In this document: piece by piece, positions 44,538 to 55,554 of the stretch
Position numbering within the stretch: position 1 is the first letter of the stretch
Layout of the letters: the number at the start of each line of letters is the position of its first letter
Assembly (NCBI GenBank): GCA_029204225.1
Contig: CM055092.1
Location: 13,938,059-14,002,058, forward strand
Direction: 5' to 3'
Length of the DNA: 64,000 nucleotides
Source of the DNA: Diphasiastrum complanatum
Lineage: Eukaryota > Streptophyta > Lycopodiopsida > Lycopodiales > Lycopodiaceae
Notes under the pieces: model-generated
The model's input: the letters and a program-made list of their open reading frames with translations, nothing else
Told to the model about the DNA's origin: nothing
Databases searched by the model: none
Made by a program: the position numbers and the translations under genes

Positions 44538-44860
44538 TTACAGTCAATCACACGTGTGGTGCAAGATCAACAATAAAAATCACATTCTACACACTAGAAA
44601 TCAAGATATCTTGAGAAATACACATGAGATGGACAGAATCAACAAAGATGAATTCTCCATGTAAAATAAGAATAAAATTCTCCACATTGGTATTGTTATT
44701 TATAGCTGCCAAAATGTCACTTGGCCAATTGCCCTAAACTTGTCCTAAATGGTAACTTCTTGCTACTTCATCAAAAAACCTAGAATTTTAGTCTAGATGC
44801 AATGAATCTATATTAGCCAATTAGAATGGGTCCAAATCTGACCTCATCCACAAATTTACT
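44538..44860 (-). repeat. LTR fragment of a decayed copia
   Basis: Directly follows the primer-binding site. Like the intact copia LTRs it has a CACACGTGTG palindrome (44549-44558) and then, in the same order as copia 2, a TATA-like stretch (tatttatagctgcc, 44696-44709) and a 'cacttggcca' box. The expected TG terminus is degenerate (tttaca). The left partner LTR was not found. Confidence 0.6.
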
Positions 44861-44929
44861 TGCCAAAAATAGGGCTTTCAGATTTTGCGAGTAAATCATT
44901 TGTGAGTTTTGCTAGTTTTGGATTTTTTA

Positions 44930-46030
44930 AGTTACATAAAATTGATAGCACATGGGGTGCTACCATTTTTTTGTGGTTTGTGGACATTTGTTCTTGCCAC
45001 CATGTGTATTTTTTTCAAGCTAAAATTTTGTATCTCAATCATTACCATCCTTGGCACTTGAAATTTCAAGCATGTCAATGTGTTCTCAATTTTAGCTACA
45101 ATAAAAAAAACCAAAAAGAAATCGAAATTTGATAAAACCAATGGATTCTACATACAAAATGGAACTTTTTTCCTTTTTGGATCATCTCAATCTGAGCTAT
45201 TGTAAGGAATTTATAGTCGTTCAATGTTTTGAAAGTTAAGAAGAAATTTTGTCCTCAACACTTTTGAATCCTGAGCAGGCCGGCATGTTCAGGATTTCAG
45301 CTACAAGGATAAAATATAAATATAAATTTGATTGAACAAATGAATTCTACATACTTTATAGTCGTTCAACGTTTTCAAAGTTAAGAAAAAAATTTGTCCT
45401 CGGCACTTGAAATCTTGAGCAGGCCAGCAAGTTCAAGATTTTAGCTTCAAAGATAAAATAAAAATACAAATTTGATTGAACCAATGAATTATGCGCACAA
45501 AATGGAACAATTTTTCTTTTTGGATCATTTCAATCCAATCTATAATAAGGAATTTAGAGCCGTTCAAAGTTTTGAAAGTTTTTAAAAAAAAAAATTGTCC
45601 TTGGCACCTAAAATACTGAGCACGCCAGCATGCTCAGGATTTCAGCTGCAAAGACAAAATAAAAACCTAAATTTGATTGAGCCAATGGATTCTACATACA
45701 AAATGGGACGTTTTTGCTTTTTGGATCATCTCAATCCGAGCTATAATAAGGAAGTTATAGTCATTCAAAGTTAAAAACAAAAATTTGTCCTTGGCACTGG
45801 CGTGCTCAAAGTTTCAGCTGCAAAGATAAAATAAAAATAAATCTGATTGAACCAATTGATTCAAAATACAAAATGGAACACTTTTGCTTTTTGGATCATC
45901 TCAATCCGAGCTATAATAAGAAAGTGACGGTTGTTCGAAGTTTTGAAGGCTACAAAAAATTTGCCCTTGGCAGCATGAATTGAGAGCACGTCGTCCTGTT
46001 ACCAATTTCAGCTGCAGGCTCGGATTGAGA
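44930..46030. repeat. Tandem array, unit about 200 bp, five to six diverged copies
   Basis: Each unit contains a 'ttctacatacaaaatggaac' phrase or variant (near 45147, 45350, 45488, 45688 and 45863). It is followed by 'ctttttggatcatctcaatc', 'gagctataataaggaa', 'ttgtccttggcac' and 'cagctgcaaagataaaata'. Two units have internal deletions, giving shorter spacings (about 140 and 170 bp). The first copy, from about 44930, is the most diverged. No coding. Confidence 0.85.
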
Positions 46031-46244
46031 TTCTCTAAAAAAGAAAAAATATTTTATTTTTTTATGTAGATAGTGTAATCAGATTAGTATTTTATTTGAC
46101 TACAAGTTGAGACTGGTCTACGAAGGATAATAAGATATATCCATGGCTTTCTCAGATATCTTGCATTATATATGAAAGATAGCAAAGCCCATATTTGATA
46201 ACATGCCATGTGCCATGCAAGTTTAAAAGCTAGATATGAATTTT

Positions 46245-46688
46245 TTTTTTTAAGTCAAATCACTTGGAGTAGGCCAATTTTTGAAACCACTTACTGGAAT
46301 GTGGAAACAAAAATTGCTCATGGTTGTGGATGTTACATTCTATTAGATGATATATCAATATTCTAGCTTTTGCATATAGCTTTTGATTCAATATTTTGTA
46401 TTTTTGGAGTAACCCTAAATTTGATAGAATCTCTTGTTTTTAAGTTGCTGGACTTTTCCAAGAGTGGGATTCAATGTTAGGAGTTAGCAAAAGTTCATTG
46501 TATTGTGGTTTGATCAAGTGTGATCAAGAGATCATCATTCTATGTGCTAGGATTTGCTAGAAGAGAGAAAAGGATAGGCCAGATTGTTTCCAAATCTTTC
46601 TGATTTCTTCTTGAGTTCATTTGTTGATTTTTAAGAGAGTGCTAAGTGCATTGGAACAGGTTCAAAGCGAAGTTCAAATCATTGCAAC
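46245..46688 (+). mobile_element. Leader of plus-strand copia relic; right arm of inverted repeat
   Basis: The sequence at 46245-46365 is about 85% identical by eye to the reverse complement of 44265-44390 (shared phrases: aagtcaaatcacttgg, ggttgtggatgttacattct, agatgatatatca). It leads into a gag on the plus strand. No primer-binding site or LTR is visible between the tandem array and this leader. Confidence 0.55.
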
Positions 46689-47463
46689 ATGGCAACCTCA
46701 AGTGGCTTCATGCTGGAAGGCAATGATAGGCTTACCTCAGTCGACTATTCTACTTGGAAGGTGAGGATGGAGTCTTTGCTAGAGATGAATGAGTTGATGG
46801 ATATTGTTGTAGGTGTGGAGGAGAGACATTTGGCACCTCAAGGGCAATTGAGGTATAATAAGAGAGTAAAGAAAGCTCTACACATTATCAAGATGAATAT
46901 GACTAATGAATTTCTTAAGGAATTTGGTAAGTGCACAACATCTAGTGAAGCTTGGAAAACCTTGAAGAAGTTTTATGAGTCCAAGTCTACATCTAGGGTC
47001 TTAACCCTAAGGACGTAAAATCTTCAAAGTCTTCAAAAAAAGGATGAAAGTGTTCATGCTTTTGTTTTGAAAGTGAAAAGCTTTGAGTGATGAACTATCA
47101 TGTATTAGTAAAGCATTAAGGATGTGGAGCTTGTTCAAGTTGTTCTCAATGGGTTGTTAGATGATCATGCTAATTTGGTGCAAAGTTTTGCTATTCAAAA
47201 TACATTGCCAAATATGGAGGACTTGCAAGAGGTCTTGGTGGCTGAAGATTTTATACTTCAAGCAAGAGGATGATCATCTTCTACATCTCAAGTTGGAGAG
47301 GAGGAAGCTATGCTCTCAAAAGTCAAGTTCAAGGGCAAAGGCAAAAGCAAATGGTCAAAAGGGCAAGATCAAGGTGAGCTTTCTACTTTTGTTGGCAAGA
47401 ATAAGATAGATCCAAGCTAATATGTTTCTATTGTGGAGTCCAAGACTAGATTATTTCTTTTGA
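46689..47463 (+). pseudogene. Truncated copia gag, plus strand
   Basis: The first 109 codons (46689-47018) are close to the Gag start of copia 2 (YSTWKVRMESLLEMNELMDI). Downstream readings in shifted frames continue the same protein: LNGLLDDHANLVQSFAIQ (about 47149-47200), EEEAMLSKVKFKGKGKSKW (about 47300-47360) and a broken zinc-knuckle region near 47420. There are at least three frameshifts or stops. It ends abruptly where minus-strand copia sequence begins. Confidence 0.85.
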
Positions 47464-48680
47464 TAAGCTATAAACTTTGAGTACAAATATGACCAAATCA
47501 TTGATGCCAAAGATCACTTCGACTATCAACAGTGCTTACCATGGCTTGATCAAAAGATCTTGTATTCAATTTGTAGAGTCGATTTCTATTGACTCTAGCT
47601 CCTATAGCAATCACTTTTTAGTGATTCTTGATGTCCTTGACGAGACATTTGTTGCTATCAAACTCAACCTTGAGTTGTTGATTGGCCATCATCCCAACTG
47701 ATAGTAGATTGTTGGCTAAACCAAGTACATATTGCACATTGCTTACCCACTTTATCATCTTGCTGGCTAGCTTCACTGGTACTACTCCAAATCCTTTAAT
47801 AGGTAACACATCTTGTCCAACTTCATCGCCATTGTGGATTTTCTTGAATTCTAAAAACCACTCCTTCCTCGAAGTCATGTGCTTGGATGCTCCACTGTCA
47901 ATGTACCAAGTATCCTTGGCTTCATCACCACTTGTCATTAGTGTCATAATGAGCAAGTTTGAACTCTCACCTGCATCATCCTCGCATTGATCATCATCAA
48001 ATTGATGTTGATAAACATAATTGCCTACCTGCCAATTGTCTTTTCGTTGAGCTGACTCCTTTTGTTTTTTGAGGCACTCACGCTCCCAATGACCAGGTTT
48101 GTTACAATATCGACAATTCACAAGTTTCTTCTACATTGGATTGTCGTGTCCTTCACCTCGACCTTGATGCCAATTACCTCAATTTGGGCCATCATTGGCT
48201 TGAAATTGTTGGAATGATTCACTATTTGAGTTTGCACCAAATCTGGTGTCTTCCATGACCAAATGTTGGTGTCTTCCATGACCAAATCTGCCACCACGTC
48301 CTCTGACTGCAAGAGCTTGATCAAATCCCCTATGGCGAATGGCTCAAGTTCTCTTGATGTTGTTCTTTTTGCAAAAGCAATCCACCGTACTCTTTATAGG
48401 TTGGATGATTCTCTTGTGTGGCTATACTTGTCACAAACATTTGATGTGAATCACTCAGTCCTGAACTCGCTCTCCAACTGTGACTAGTTGATCATGGATC
48501 TCCTTTACCTTCAATAGGTGATTGGCAATGGTTGCACCATCATCCATTCGTGATGTGTGCAGCTTCATCTTCAAAAATAGCACTTGAGATGTGTTTGTGG
48601 TTTCAAACAATACCTTCAACATATTACAAGCTTCTTTCGGTCCTTTTGAATCCGAAATGTAGGGAATAATTGCATCTCTG

Positions 48681-49022
48681 TGCTAGAATAAGTAAGCCCG
48701 AGTTTCTCTTACAGTTTTATGACTTTTTTCTTTTAGCAGTGTTTTTGAGTTTTTTACTACTTATGTAATAGTGTGCATGAGTGCCAGTTTAACGATAAAC
48801 GTAGTGTAAAGTTGGGACACACGTCCCGTAACGGGGACCGAACTGCCATGCAATGGTACCCTACAAAAATAGACTGTGTATATGTACCCTTAAGTCTCTT
48901 TTGTTAATATAGTTCAAAAAGTATTCTCTTGGGTTGTGGTGTGATCTCTCTTTTATGCTTATCTGATTGATGATAGATTGCTTGAAAATTAGCTAAATAT
49001 ACTGCCAATAAGATCCTCAACA
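48681..49022 (+). repeat. 5' LTR of copia G
   Basis: 342 bp from tgctagaataag to cctcaaca. It is followed at 49023-49034 by TGGTATCAGAGC, the initiator-Met tRNA primer-binding site. Confidence 0.9.
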
Positions 49023-49034
49023 TGGTATCAGAGC

Positions 49035-50271
49035 CTGGGAGAGGAGTACTTTTATGTTAGCTGGAAATCGGATTTTTGGAGAATTCAAAGAACTGTCTAG
49101 TAGTTGGTTGAGCAAGCAAACTGTCTCAAGATACCGATTCAAGCATACAGACTGCTGGATTGGTTTGTGGCAGATACTGATTTATAGTATTAGGGGGCAC
49201 TTGGACTGGCCGTGAGCAGTTCAAGAATTAGGAGTGCAAAATTGTAAGCCTCTTTTGAAGAGCAGGTTTTGGAGCGGTATCACTCCGTACTCAATCAATT
49301 TCTCGTCAATCGGCAATCTAACAGTCCCAACTTGTGAGTAGTAGAAGAGCGACCTCAGTGTGGTAAAGGGTTGCAAGTACAATCTCAGAAAAAAATTGAG
49401 TACAGCTCAAGAAAGCTCCATCCTTCATACAACTAGGGTTTTAACTGATAAAATGTGGATCTTTCTCTACAGACAACATATTTCAAAGTTGTAAATCTAC
49501 AGTATGGGACGCCCTAGTGAGGAGAATCAGCCTTCAAGAAGCCGTGGGTGGCCACATGCCAGACAGAGAGCAAGAGCGTATTCTTGAGGGCTGCCATTAA
49601 ACCCTTGTAAGCTATGGAGAAAGCATAGTAGAGGAAGGAGGAGGCACGGATTGCGCGCGTGGAGGGCGGCTGAAACGTTGGTGTTTCTATGTGCATTTTG
49701 TGTTGAATACTTTGGATCAATGCACACAGTGGTCTCCAATAGTTGGATCGCAGCTCATGAAATCGATGGTGTAGATTCTAAGAACGAGAGCCGTCAGATG
49801 GAGAACCCGTCGCGGGATGGGCTTGAAAAGAATTTTTTAAAAGGGCCCTAAAAAGTTGAAGACCAAATCAACCTTCAATTTCTTAAAAAAAATTTAAGTT
49901 GAGAGGGACCCTAAAGTGCAAATTCGTTTCAAGAAGTGATTTGCTTCAAAGTGAAGAAATAGTGTGTTTTCTTCAAGAGCCCATAACTTTTGGTCTAAAG
50001 CTCTGTTTAAGGCCGTCCAAAAGTGAAAAGTCTCCAAATTAAGGGCAGAAAAGGATTGTACCCTACAAGTACAACTTGTTAAGAACAGAGTGATTGCTGT
50101 ATAGCGAGGAGAAAGCATGTCAAGGGGCAAATCACACTATTCTAGGGGCAAGGTAGCTGCCGATCTCGCATTGGAGCGTTTTTCAAAAATTCCACGGAAT
50201 TTGGTGCGCTAGGCCAAATTGAGCAACAAGAGGGCCTAAAAGTTTTTTGGTTAGATTTTAAAGTTGACTTT
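49035..50271 (+). other. Non-coding internal part of copia G
   Basis: Follows the primer-binding site. No copia Gag is recognisable in any plus-strand frame, and readings of up to 78 codons on either strand look like chance. It ends where reversed copia coding begins. Confidence 0.5.
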
Positions 50272-52086
50272 TTAAAGCTCAAATTGCTCTATAAGCTTGT
50301 CATTGGGCCTCATTAAGGCGCTATAGGAGCAATTATTGACGAAATGGCAGGAAATAATATCACTCATAAGTGCAAGATTTATCCGAAACCTATCAGGTTC
50401 CTTCCTCTCTCTTGTGGAATGCCGTAACTCTCCCTCCTTACTAGAATCGACAATTTCTCCTTCCTTGTCACTCATGATTTTAGTATACCATTTAGGTAAC
50501 TTACGTTGAGGTGAACCACTGCAAGGTGAATAGGAATCCCATGGTGCATCTTGCTCTTTCCTTTTGTCACCGCAACCTCAATATTTTTCGATCCAATAGA
50601 TTTGTCTCTAACTCTCCATCTCGTCTCTATGGTGGGAGGAGTACCACGTCCCTCATCGTCATCACGATGATCTTCTTGTGGTGGTAGAATTGCTTCATCC
50701 TCTTTGAGAAGCTTGGATAGCTCATTATTATCCTTTTCTTCATCTCCAAATCTATGGAATTCATCAAATAACACATCACGACTCATTTTGCAAGAACATA
50801 GCAGTCTTGACAACTTCACCCCAGAAAATCAATAACTCCCATATGTGTCATCATTGCTCTGGTTGCTTCGACAATGGTACGATTCTTTCTTCAGCTACAT
50901 CATTTTGTTGAGGTGTATCAACCTATGCAAACTCATGTCTAATGCCATGCTCCTTGCAAAAGTCAATAAAAGTTGTGGAACGATACTCACCACCACCACA
51001 ATCTGACCTAAGTATCTTGATCTTAGCACCTAACTGATTTTCCACCAATGCTTTGAATCTTTTGAAGCATCCAAATGTGTCAAACTTCTGCTTAATGGTG
51101 TAGATCCAGATCTTTCGTGAGTAATCATCAATGAAGGTTAGAAAATAAAATGCCCCACCAATAGACATTACCTTCATTGGCCCACAGAGGTCAGAGTGTA
51201 TCAACTCAAGCACTCGTCAGTGCCCTTGTTGCTCCTTCTTTGTTGAACTTCATCTTATATAACTTGCCTAGCACGCACTCCTGGCAAATGGACTCTTCTT
51301 TGTCATCGAAGCTAGGTAGACCTGTTACCATCTTGAGCTTACAAAATAGTCTCAAGCTCTTGAAGTTCAAATGCCCCATACGTCTATGCCATAAATCACT
51401 TTGAGATATAGATGTTGATGCTAATGCATTGTACTTCATAACAACATCATTTAACTTGTATAAACCACAAGTTTTATCCCTAAAGCCATTAGCAATCACC
51501 TTGAAACCTTGTTTCACATCCTTGATCTGGCATTTCTTGTTGTTGAACTCCACCTTCAACTCATGATCTGTCATTATACCAACAAATAATAGACTCTTCT
51601 GAATACCAGGAACATACAACACATTTTCAATTACCTTCGCATGTCCATCAGAAAATTGAATAGGCACTGCACCAACTCCATAAATTTGGCACCCATCATC
51701 ATTCACCTACGCAACTCTATCTCCATCATCAGTAAGCTCTAGGTTTTAAAACCTTGATTTGTTGCCAATCATGTGTCTCGTTGCTCCTGAGTCCATGTAC
51801 CAATGCATGTGATCAATGGAATGTTGCAATGTTAATGTTGTCACAAATGTTGTGCCTTGATCTTCGTTATCATTATCATTCTCTTCCTCGGCAAGATTGG
51901 TCAACCGCTTCGCCTTGCCCCTCTTAATGTCTGTCTTCTTCTTGCGACAACCTTTTGCCCAATGTCCAGGCTTTTGGCAATAGAGCTACCTTTCTTCTTC
52001 TTGCCTGATGTGGATCCTTGATTGTCATCGTCCTTTGGGCAGGCTGTATTGATGACAGGAGATCTACCATAGGGTATGTATTTCAT
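50272..52086 (-). pseudogene. Reversed copia gag-pol fragment inside copia G
   Basis: On the minus strand, from right to left: a zinc knuckle with PGHWAKGCRKK (near 51960), protease WYMDSGATRHM (near 51785), GAG_pre-integrase HRRMGHLNFKSL (in 51206-51706), integrase core HSDLCGPMKV and LRSDCGGGEY (50923-51213), then a linker with FDEFHRFGDEEKDNNE (50472-50819) and RHSTRERKEPDRFR (50272-50475). It lacks the integrase C-terminal part, RT and RNase H, and has several stops. Both ends lie in coding sequence with no LTR, so it did not arrive as a normal transposition. Confidence 0.8.
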
Positions 52087-52443
52087 GTTGGTAATGGTGT
52101 ATTCTCTTGGTCACGTAAGAAACTAGACACAGTTGCTCTTTCTACTACAAAAGCAAAATACAAAGCATTATGTTCAGCTACGTAGGAAGCAGTTTGGCTA
52201 AAAAGAATGTTGGAATTCCACAGAACAAGCCTACAGTGATCAGATGTGACAGCCAGAGCGCTATACAACTAGCTAAAAATCCTGAATTTCATGCAGGCAC
52301 GAAGCATATAAAAATTAAATATCATTTCATTAGAGAGAAGTTGTTATCTATTATAAAAGATGTAGTGCATTGTAAGACAGAGAATCAGTTACCTGATATA
52401 CTCACTAAAGCTTTAAGTACTGATAAGTTTGTGTTTTGTTAGA
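52087..52443 (+). pseudogene. RNase H end of copia G
   Basis: The plus strand reads the copia RNase H C-terminus: a broken ALSTTKAKYKAL-like part near 52125, CDSQSAIQLAKNPEFHAGTK (52245-52304), the IKYHFIRE box and LPDILTKAL, ending at a TAG at 52441-52443. The stretch before 52205 needs shifts. A tract rich in purines (about 52470-52487) leads to the 3' LTR. Confidence 0.85.
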
Positions 52444-52487
52444 GAAAACTTCTTTGTAAGAAAGATAAACTAGGGCTTAAGGGAGAG

Positions 52488-52830
52488 TGTTAGAATAAGT
52501 AAGCCCAGATTTCTCTTATAGTCTCATGAATTTTCACTTTCAGCAGTGTTTTCAAGTTTTTTACTGCTTACGTAATAGTGTGCATGAGTGCCAACTTAAC
52601 GACACACGTAATGTAAAGTTGAGACGCACGTCCCGTAAAGGGGACCCGAACTGCCATGCAACGGTACCCCACAAAAATAGACTGTGTATATGTACCCTTA
52701 AGTCTCTTTTGTTAATATAGTTCAAAAAGTGTCCTCTTGGGTTGTGGTGTGATCTCTCTTTTTTGCTTATTTGATTGACGATAGTTTTCTTGCAAATTAG
52801 CTAAATATATTGCCAGTAAGATTCTCAACA
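52488..52830 (+). repeat. 3' LTR of copia G
   Basis: 343 bp, tgttagaataag to attctcaaca, pairing with 48681-49022. Preceded by the polypurine tract aagggagag. Confidence 0.9.
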
Positions 52831-53160
52831 CTCTAATTGATAAGTTGATGACATTCTGTGCTTTTCGTTTTCTCCTGTCAAATGCCCGTTGATCTTCTTC
52901 AATTAACGGCCTTGTCTCTTCACTAGTCACAATCCCTCATAGCTCCTATTCCATCAAAATGTTCTTCAATTTGAATTTCCAAACTGCGTAGTTGTCGGCT
53001 CCTTCCAATTTGCTTGACTCATTGAGGACGCTCTCACTTAGTGTTGCCATTACTGCATAGATAAGTCCGGCTTGCAAAAATGACTCAATCTGAGCACAAA
53101 ACTTGTCTCCAAATTTATCACAGCACAGAACCGTATATCCTTGGTTGTACACTTGATTTC

Positions 53161-53400
53161 GATTCAGCGCGCATAGGTACGACTCCTAGTCCTTGACTTG
53201 GCTATTCGTGCGTTGATTTGATATGTACGGACACATGCAATATCGATTCGGTGTGTAGATGTACGACCTCTTGGGATCTTTTTGGGCTAAGTTTGCACGT
53301 TGAACCAATATTAGTACGAATCAAGATGAAAACTAGAGGGAAAGTTTGAATTTTCAAAGGGAATATTATAGATTTCCCACTTTGACATCCAAAACATCCA
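53161..53400. other. Stretch between copia D and copia 3 relics
   Basis: Upstream flank of the copia D gag, presumably its leader, with no recognisable LTR or primer-binding site. The boundary with copia 3 is not sharp. Confidence 0.35.
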
Positions 53401-54884
53401 AAGGTGAGGTAGATCTTGTTAAAGATCTCTTGTAGGAAGTCTTGTGTGACTTTGCAAGGCCACATGCCTCACACACTTTGCCACACTTCTTGAAAGCTTT
53501 TGGTAGGCCGAGAGCTAGCTCCTTTGATGCCATGGATTTCATTGATGAAGATTAGGATGGCCCAATCTTTTGTGCCAAAGCTCCACTTGACTCAACTCCT
53601 CCCTAACCATATTCACACTTTCAATAGCCACATTAGCATCCAACTTAAAGAGCCTTCCTTGCTTAATGCCACTAGATATGCACATATCACTTTTCAATAT
53701 GGAACACACTCCATTCTTGAAATGTACATCTAGTCCGTTGTCCATTAATTGACCAACACTAAGCAAGTTTTTTGTAATGGACAGAACATACAAAACATTA
53801 TCAAGATCTATCCTCTTAGATGATCCTAAGCATAATGGAATAGATCCTATGCCATCTAGCATTCTTGATCACTAGCAGTGTAGATTGACTTCTTAGAATC
53901 ATTACAAGAAAGAAATAATGCTTGTTGAATGACATGTGGGTACTAGCCCCACTATCAATCCACCATGTCTCTTGGCTTGATCTTGGTGTAGATGCTACCA
54001 TCAAGGATGTGTTGAAGCCATCCTCTTCCTCCTCCCCTTGTGCAAGGTCTCCTTGATCTTCACTCCCTTGTGCATTCTTCTTCTTATAACATTCAGAAGC
54101 AAAGTGTCCTTTCTTCCCACAAAAGAAACACTTTATCTTGGCTTTGTTCTTTTGCTTTCCTTTGGAAGTAGATCCTCCATCCTTTGCCTCGACCTCCTTG
54201 CCTTGGAACTTCTTGAAAGGATGAGTCTTCTTTTTGCCTTTTGATGTGAAGTTTGATTTTTCATCATCATTATGTAGTGACAAGGACCCCATTCTTGTTT
54301 TGAAGTGTAGAAGCCTACTCTCCGTGGCCACAAGAACATTATGCAATTTATCAATTGATGGAAGTTGGTCTTGAATAGCAAAAGATTGAACTAGATTAGA
54401 TAACTCATCTCCTAATCCATTCAAATTTACTTGTACTAGTTCATTGTCTTGGATCTTCTCTCCTATAGATCCCAAATCTTTGTTCAAAGATTTTATCCTC
54501 AGGACATACTCTTGTCCATTTTCTCCACTTCCCCTCATGCTTTGCAAGATCAAGTTTCTTAGCATAAGCACTCTTGAGGTGATATTGGATTCATAAATGT
54601 TCTTTAGTGAATCCCAAGCCTCTTTTGATGAGGCACAAGAAGCCACCTCCTTCAAGAGGTCATTGCTCAACATTCAACATTAAGCAATGTAAGGCTAATC
54701 TAGCCCTCCTCTTGTATTTTAGTTGTTCTTGGGCAGTTTGAGGCTCTTCCCCAACTCCTAAAACAATATCAAAGAGGTCATGGATCACAAGTAGTGATTC
54801 CATCCTCACTTTCCAAATGGAATAATTTGTGAAAGTTAGTTTCTCACTAGATTCTAACAAATATCCACCATTATTGAATGACAT
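53400..54884 (-). pseudogene. Copia 3 gag/protease remnant
   Basis: The Gag N-terminus starts at 54884 (YSIWKVRMESLLVIHDLFDI). A 1-2-base shift near 54665 separates it from the main Gag piece, which holds the CCHC knuckle CFFCGKKGHFASEC (about 54083-54124) and protease WWIDSGASTHM (about 53938-53970). A further shift leads into 53539-53862 (LDNVLYVLSITKNLLS, ELWHKRLGHPN). Shifted readings then give a GAG_pre-integrase Cys pair and SRPTKSFQE down to about 53400. Integrase, RT and RNase H are gone. It belongs to the same lineage as copia 1 and 2. Confidence 0.85.
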
Positions 54885-55476
54885 TGTGAATGAAAGCCTA
54901 TGAGATGCACAAAGATCTCTTGATAATGAGTGATCTAAGATAGATTTCTAGCTTTCCAAGAAGCTTCTAATCTCGGCCCAATCAATCCTAGTTTAACTTG
55001 GATGATGGTATAATAGATCTATTTAAATATCCTAGCAAATCACTCCTCCAAAATTTGATTCTAGTACAATTTTTGTTTGATATTTCACACACACTTAAGA
55101 TCTAAACAAATCAACCTTATAGATCTGATCTAATGCTTCAAAATAAATTGCTTCAATGACTCAAATCACTATTTGATCATTAGCATTCAATAGATTGAAC
55201 CTAGATCTAGACAATGCACCAAAAACCTTGAATTTTGGACTAGTATGCACATTTTTGGGTTAAAAACACTAAAGAAATTAATTTGAAGGTTGTTGTATGG
55301 TTTCACACGTGTGGACAGTACATCAGCAGCCCACAAATTGATCTTGACTAAAAATATTGATGGTACCTCTCTCCTTTAACTTGCCCTTTCAAGTAAAGCT
55401 CAAAAACAACCCCTTGTCAATGATTTCACTAGTTTCATTAATCATTAGATCACTCTTAGACTTGGCTTAGTTACCA
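54885..55476 (-). other. Leader and degenerate primer-binding site of copia 3
   Basis: About 580 bp, like the copia 2 leader. It carries a CACACGTGTG palindrome at 55304-55313. The primer-binding site ggcttagttacca (55464-55476) matches 10 of 13 bases of the standard site. Confidence 0.6.
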
Positions 55477-55554
55477 TGTCAATTTTCAGAGAAAAAAGAC
55501 AATAATGATTGTACTATTCAATCATTAAGAGTTATTGATTGCTTAATCCAATGA
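55477..55554 (-). repeat. Copia 3 5' LTR, first part, interrupted by element E1
   Basis: Starts with TG immediately beyond the primer-binding site. It stops at the aatga target copy of E1, and the LTR resumes at 63700. Confidence 0.6.

Larger units (their letters stand above)
48681..52830 (+). mobile_element. Plus-strand copia-type element (copia G), defective, inserted in copia D
   Basis: LTR 48681-49022, primer-binding site, non-coding internal part, a reversed copia fragment, an RNase H remnant, polypurine tract, and LTR 52488-52830. Flanks ctctg (48676-48680) and ctcta (52831-52835) are a target duplication with one change. The LTRs differ by roughly 8% by eye, so this is much older than copia 1 and 2. 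Most of gag-pol has been lost or replaced. Confidence 0.85.
47464..53160 (-). pseudogene. Minus-strand copia gag/protease (copia D), split by a 4.15-kb insertion
   Basis: The Gag N-terminus starts at ATG 53048-53050 (LEGADNYAVWKFKLKNILME, then SEETRPLIEEDQRAFDRRKR) and reaches 52831. It resumes at 48680 and carries on to 47464: a helical Gag part (EACNMLKVLFETTNTSQVLF), zinc knuckle CRYCNKPGHWEREC (about 48077-48118), protease DTWYIDSGASKHM (about 47870-47910), and the start of the GAG_pre-integrase region (DLWHQ). The frame matches across the split when one target copy is removed. It has several stops and shifts, and no RT remains. The gag type differs from copia 1-3. Confidence 0.85.

Noticed and set aside
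46689-47463. Possibility that this plus-strand gag is a domesticated host gene
   Set aside because: At least three frameshifts and stops and an abrupt end at a foreign junction make it a dead copia gag.
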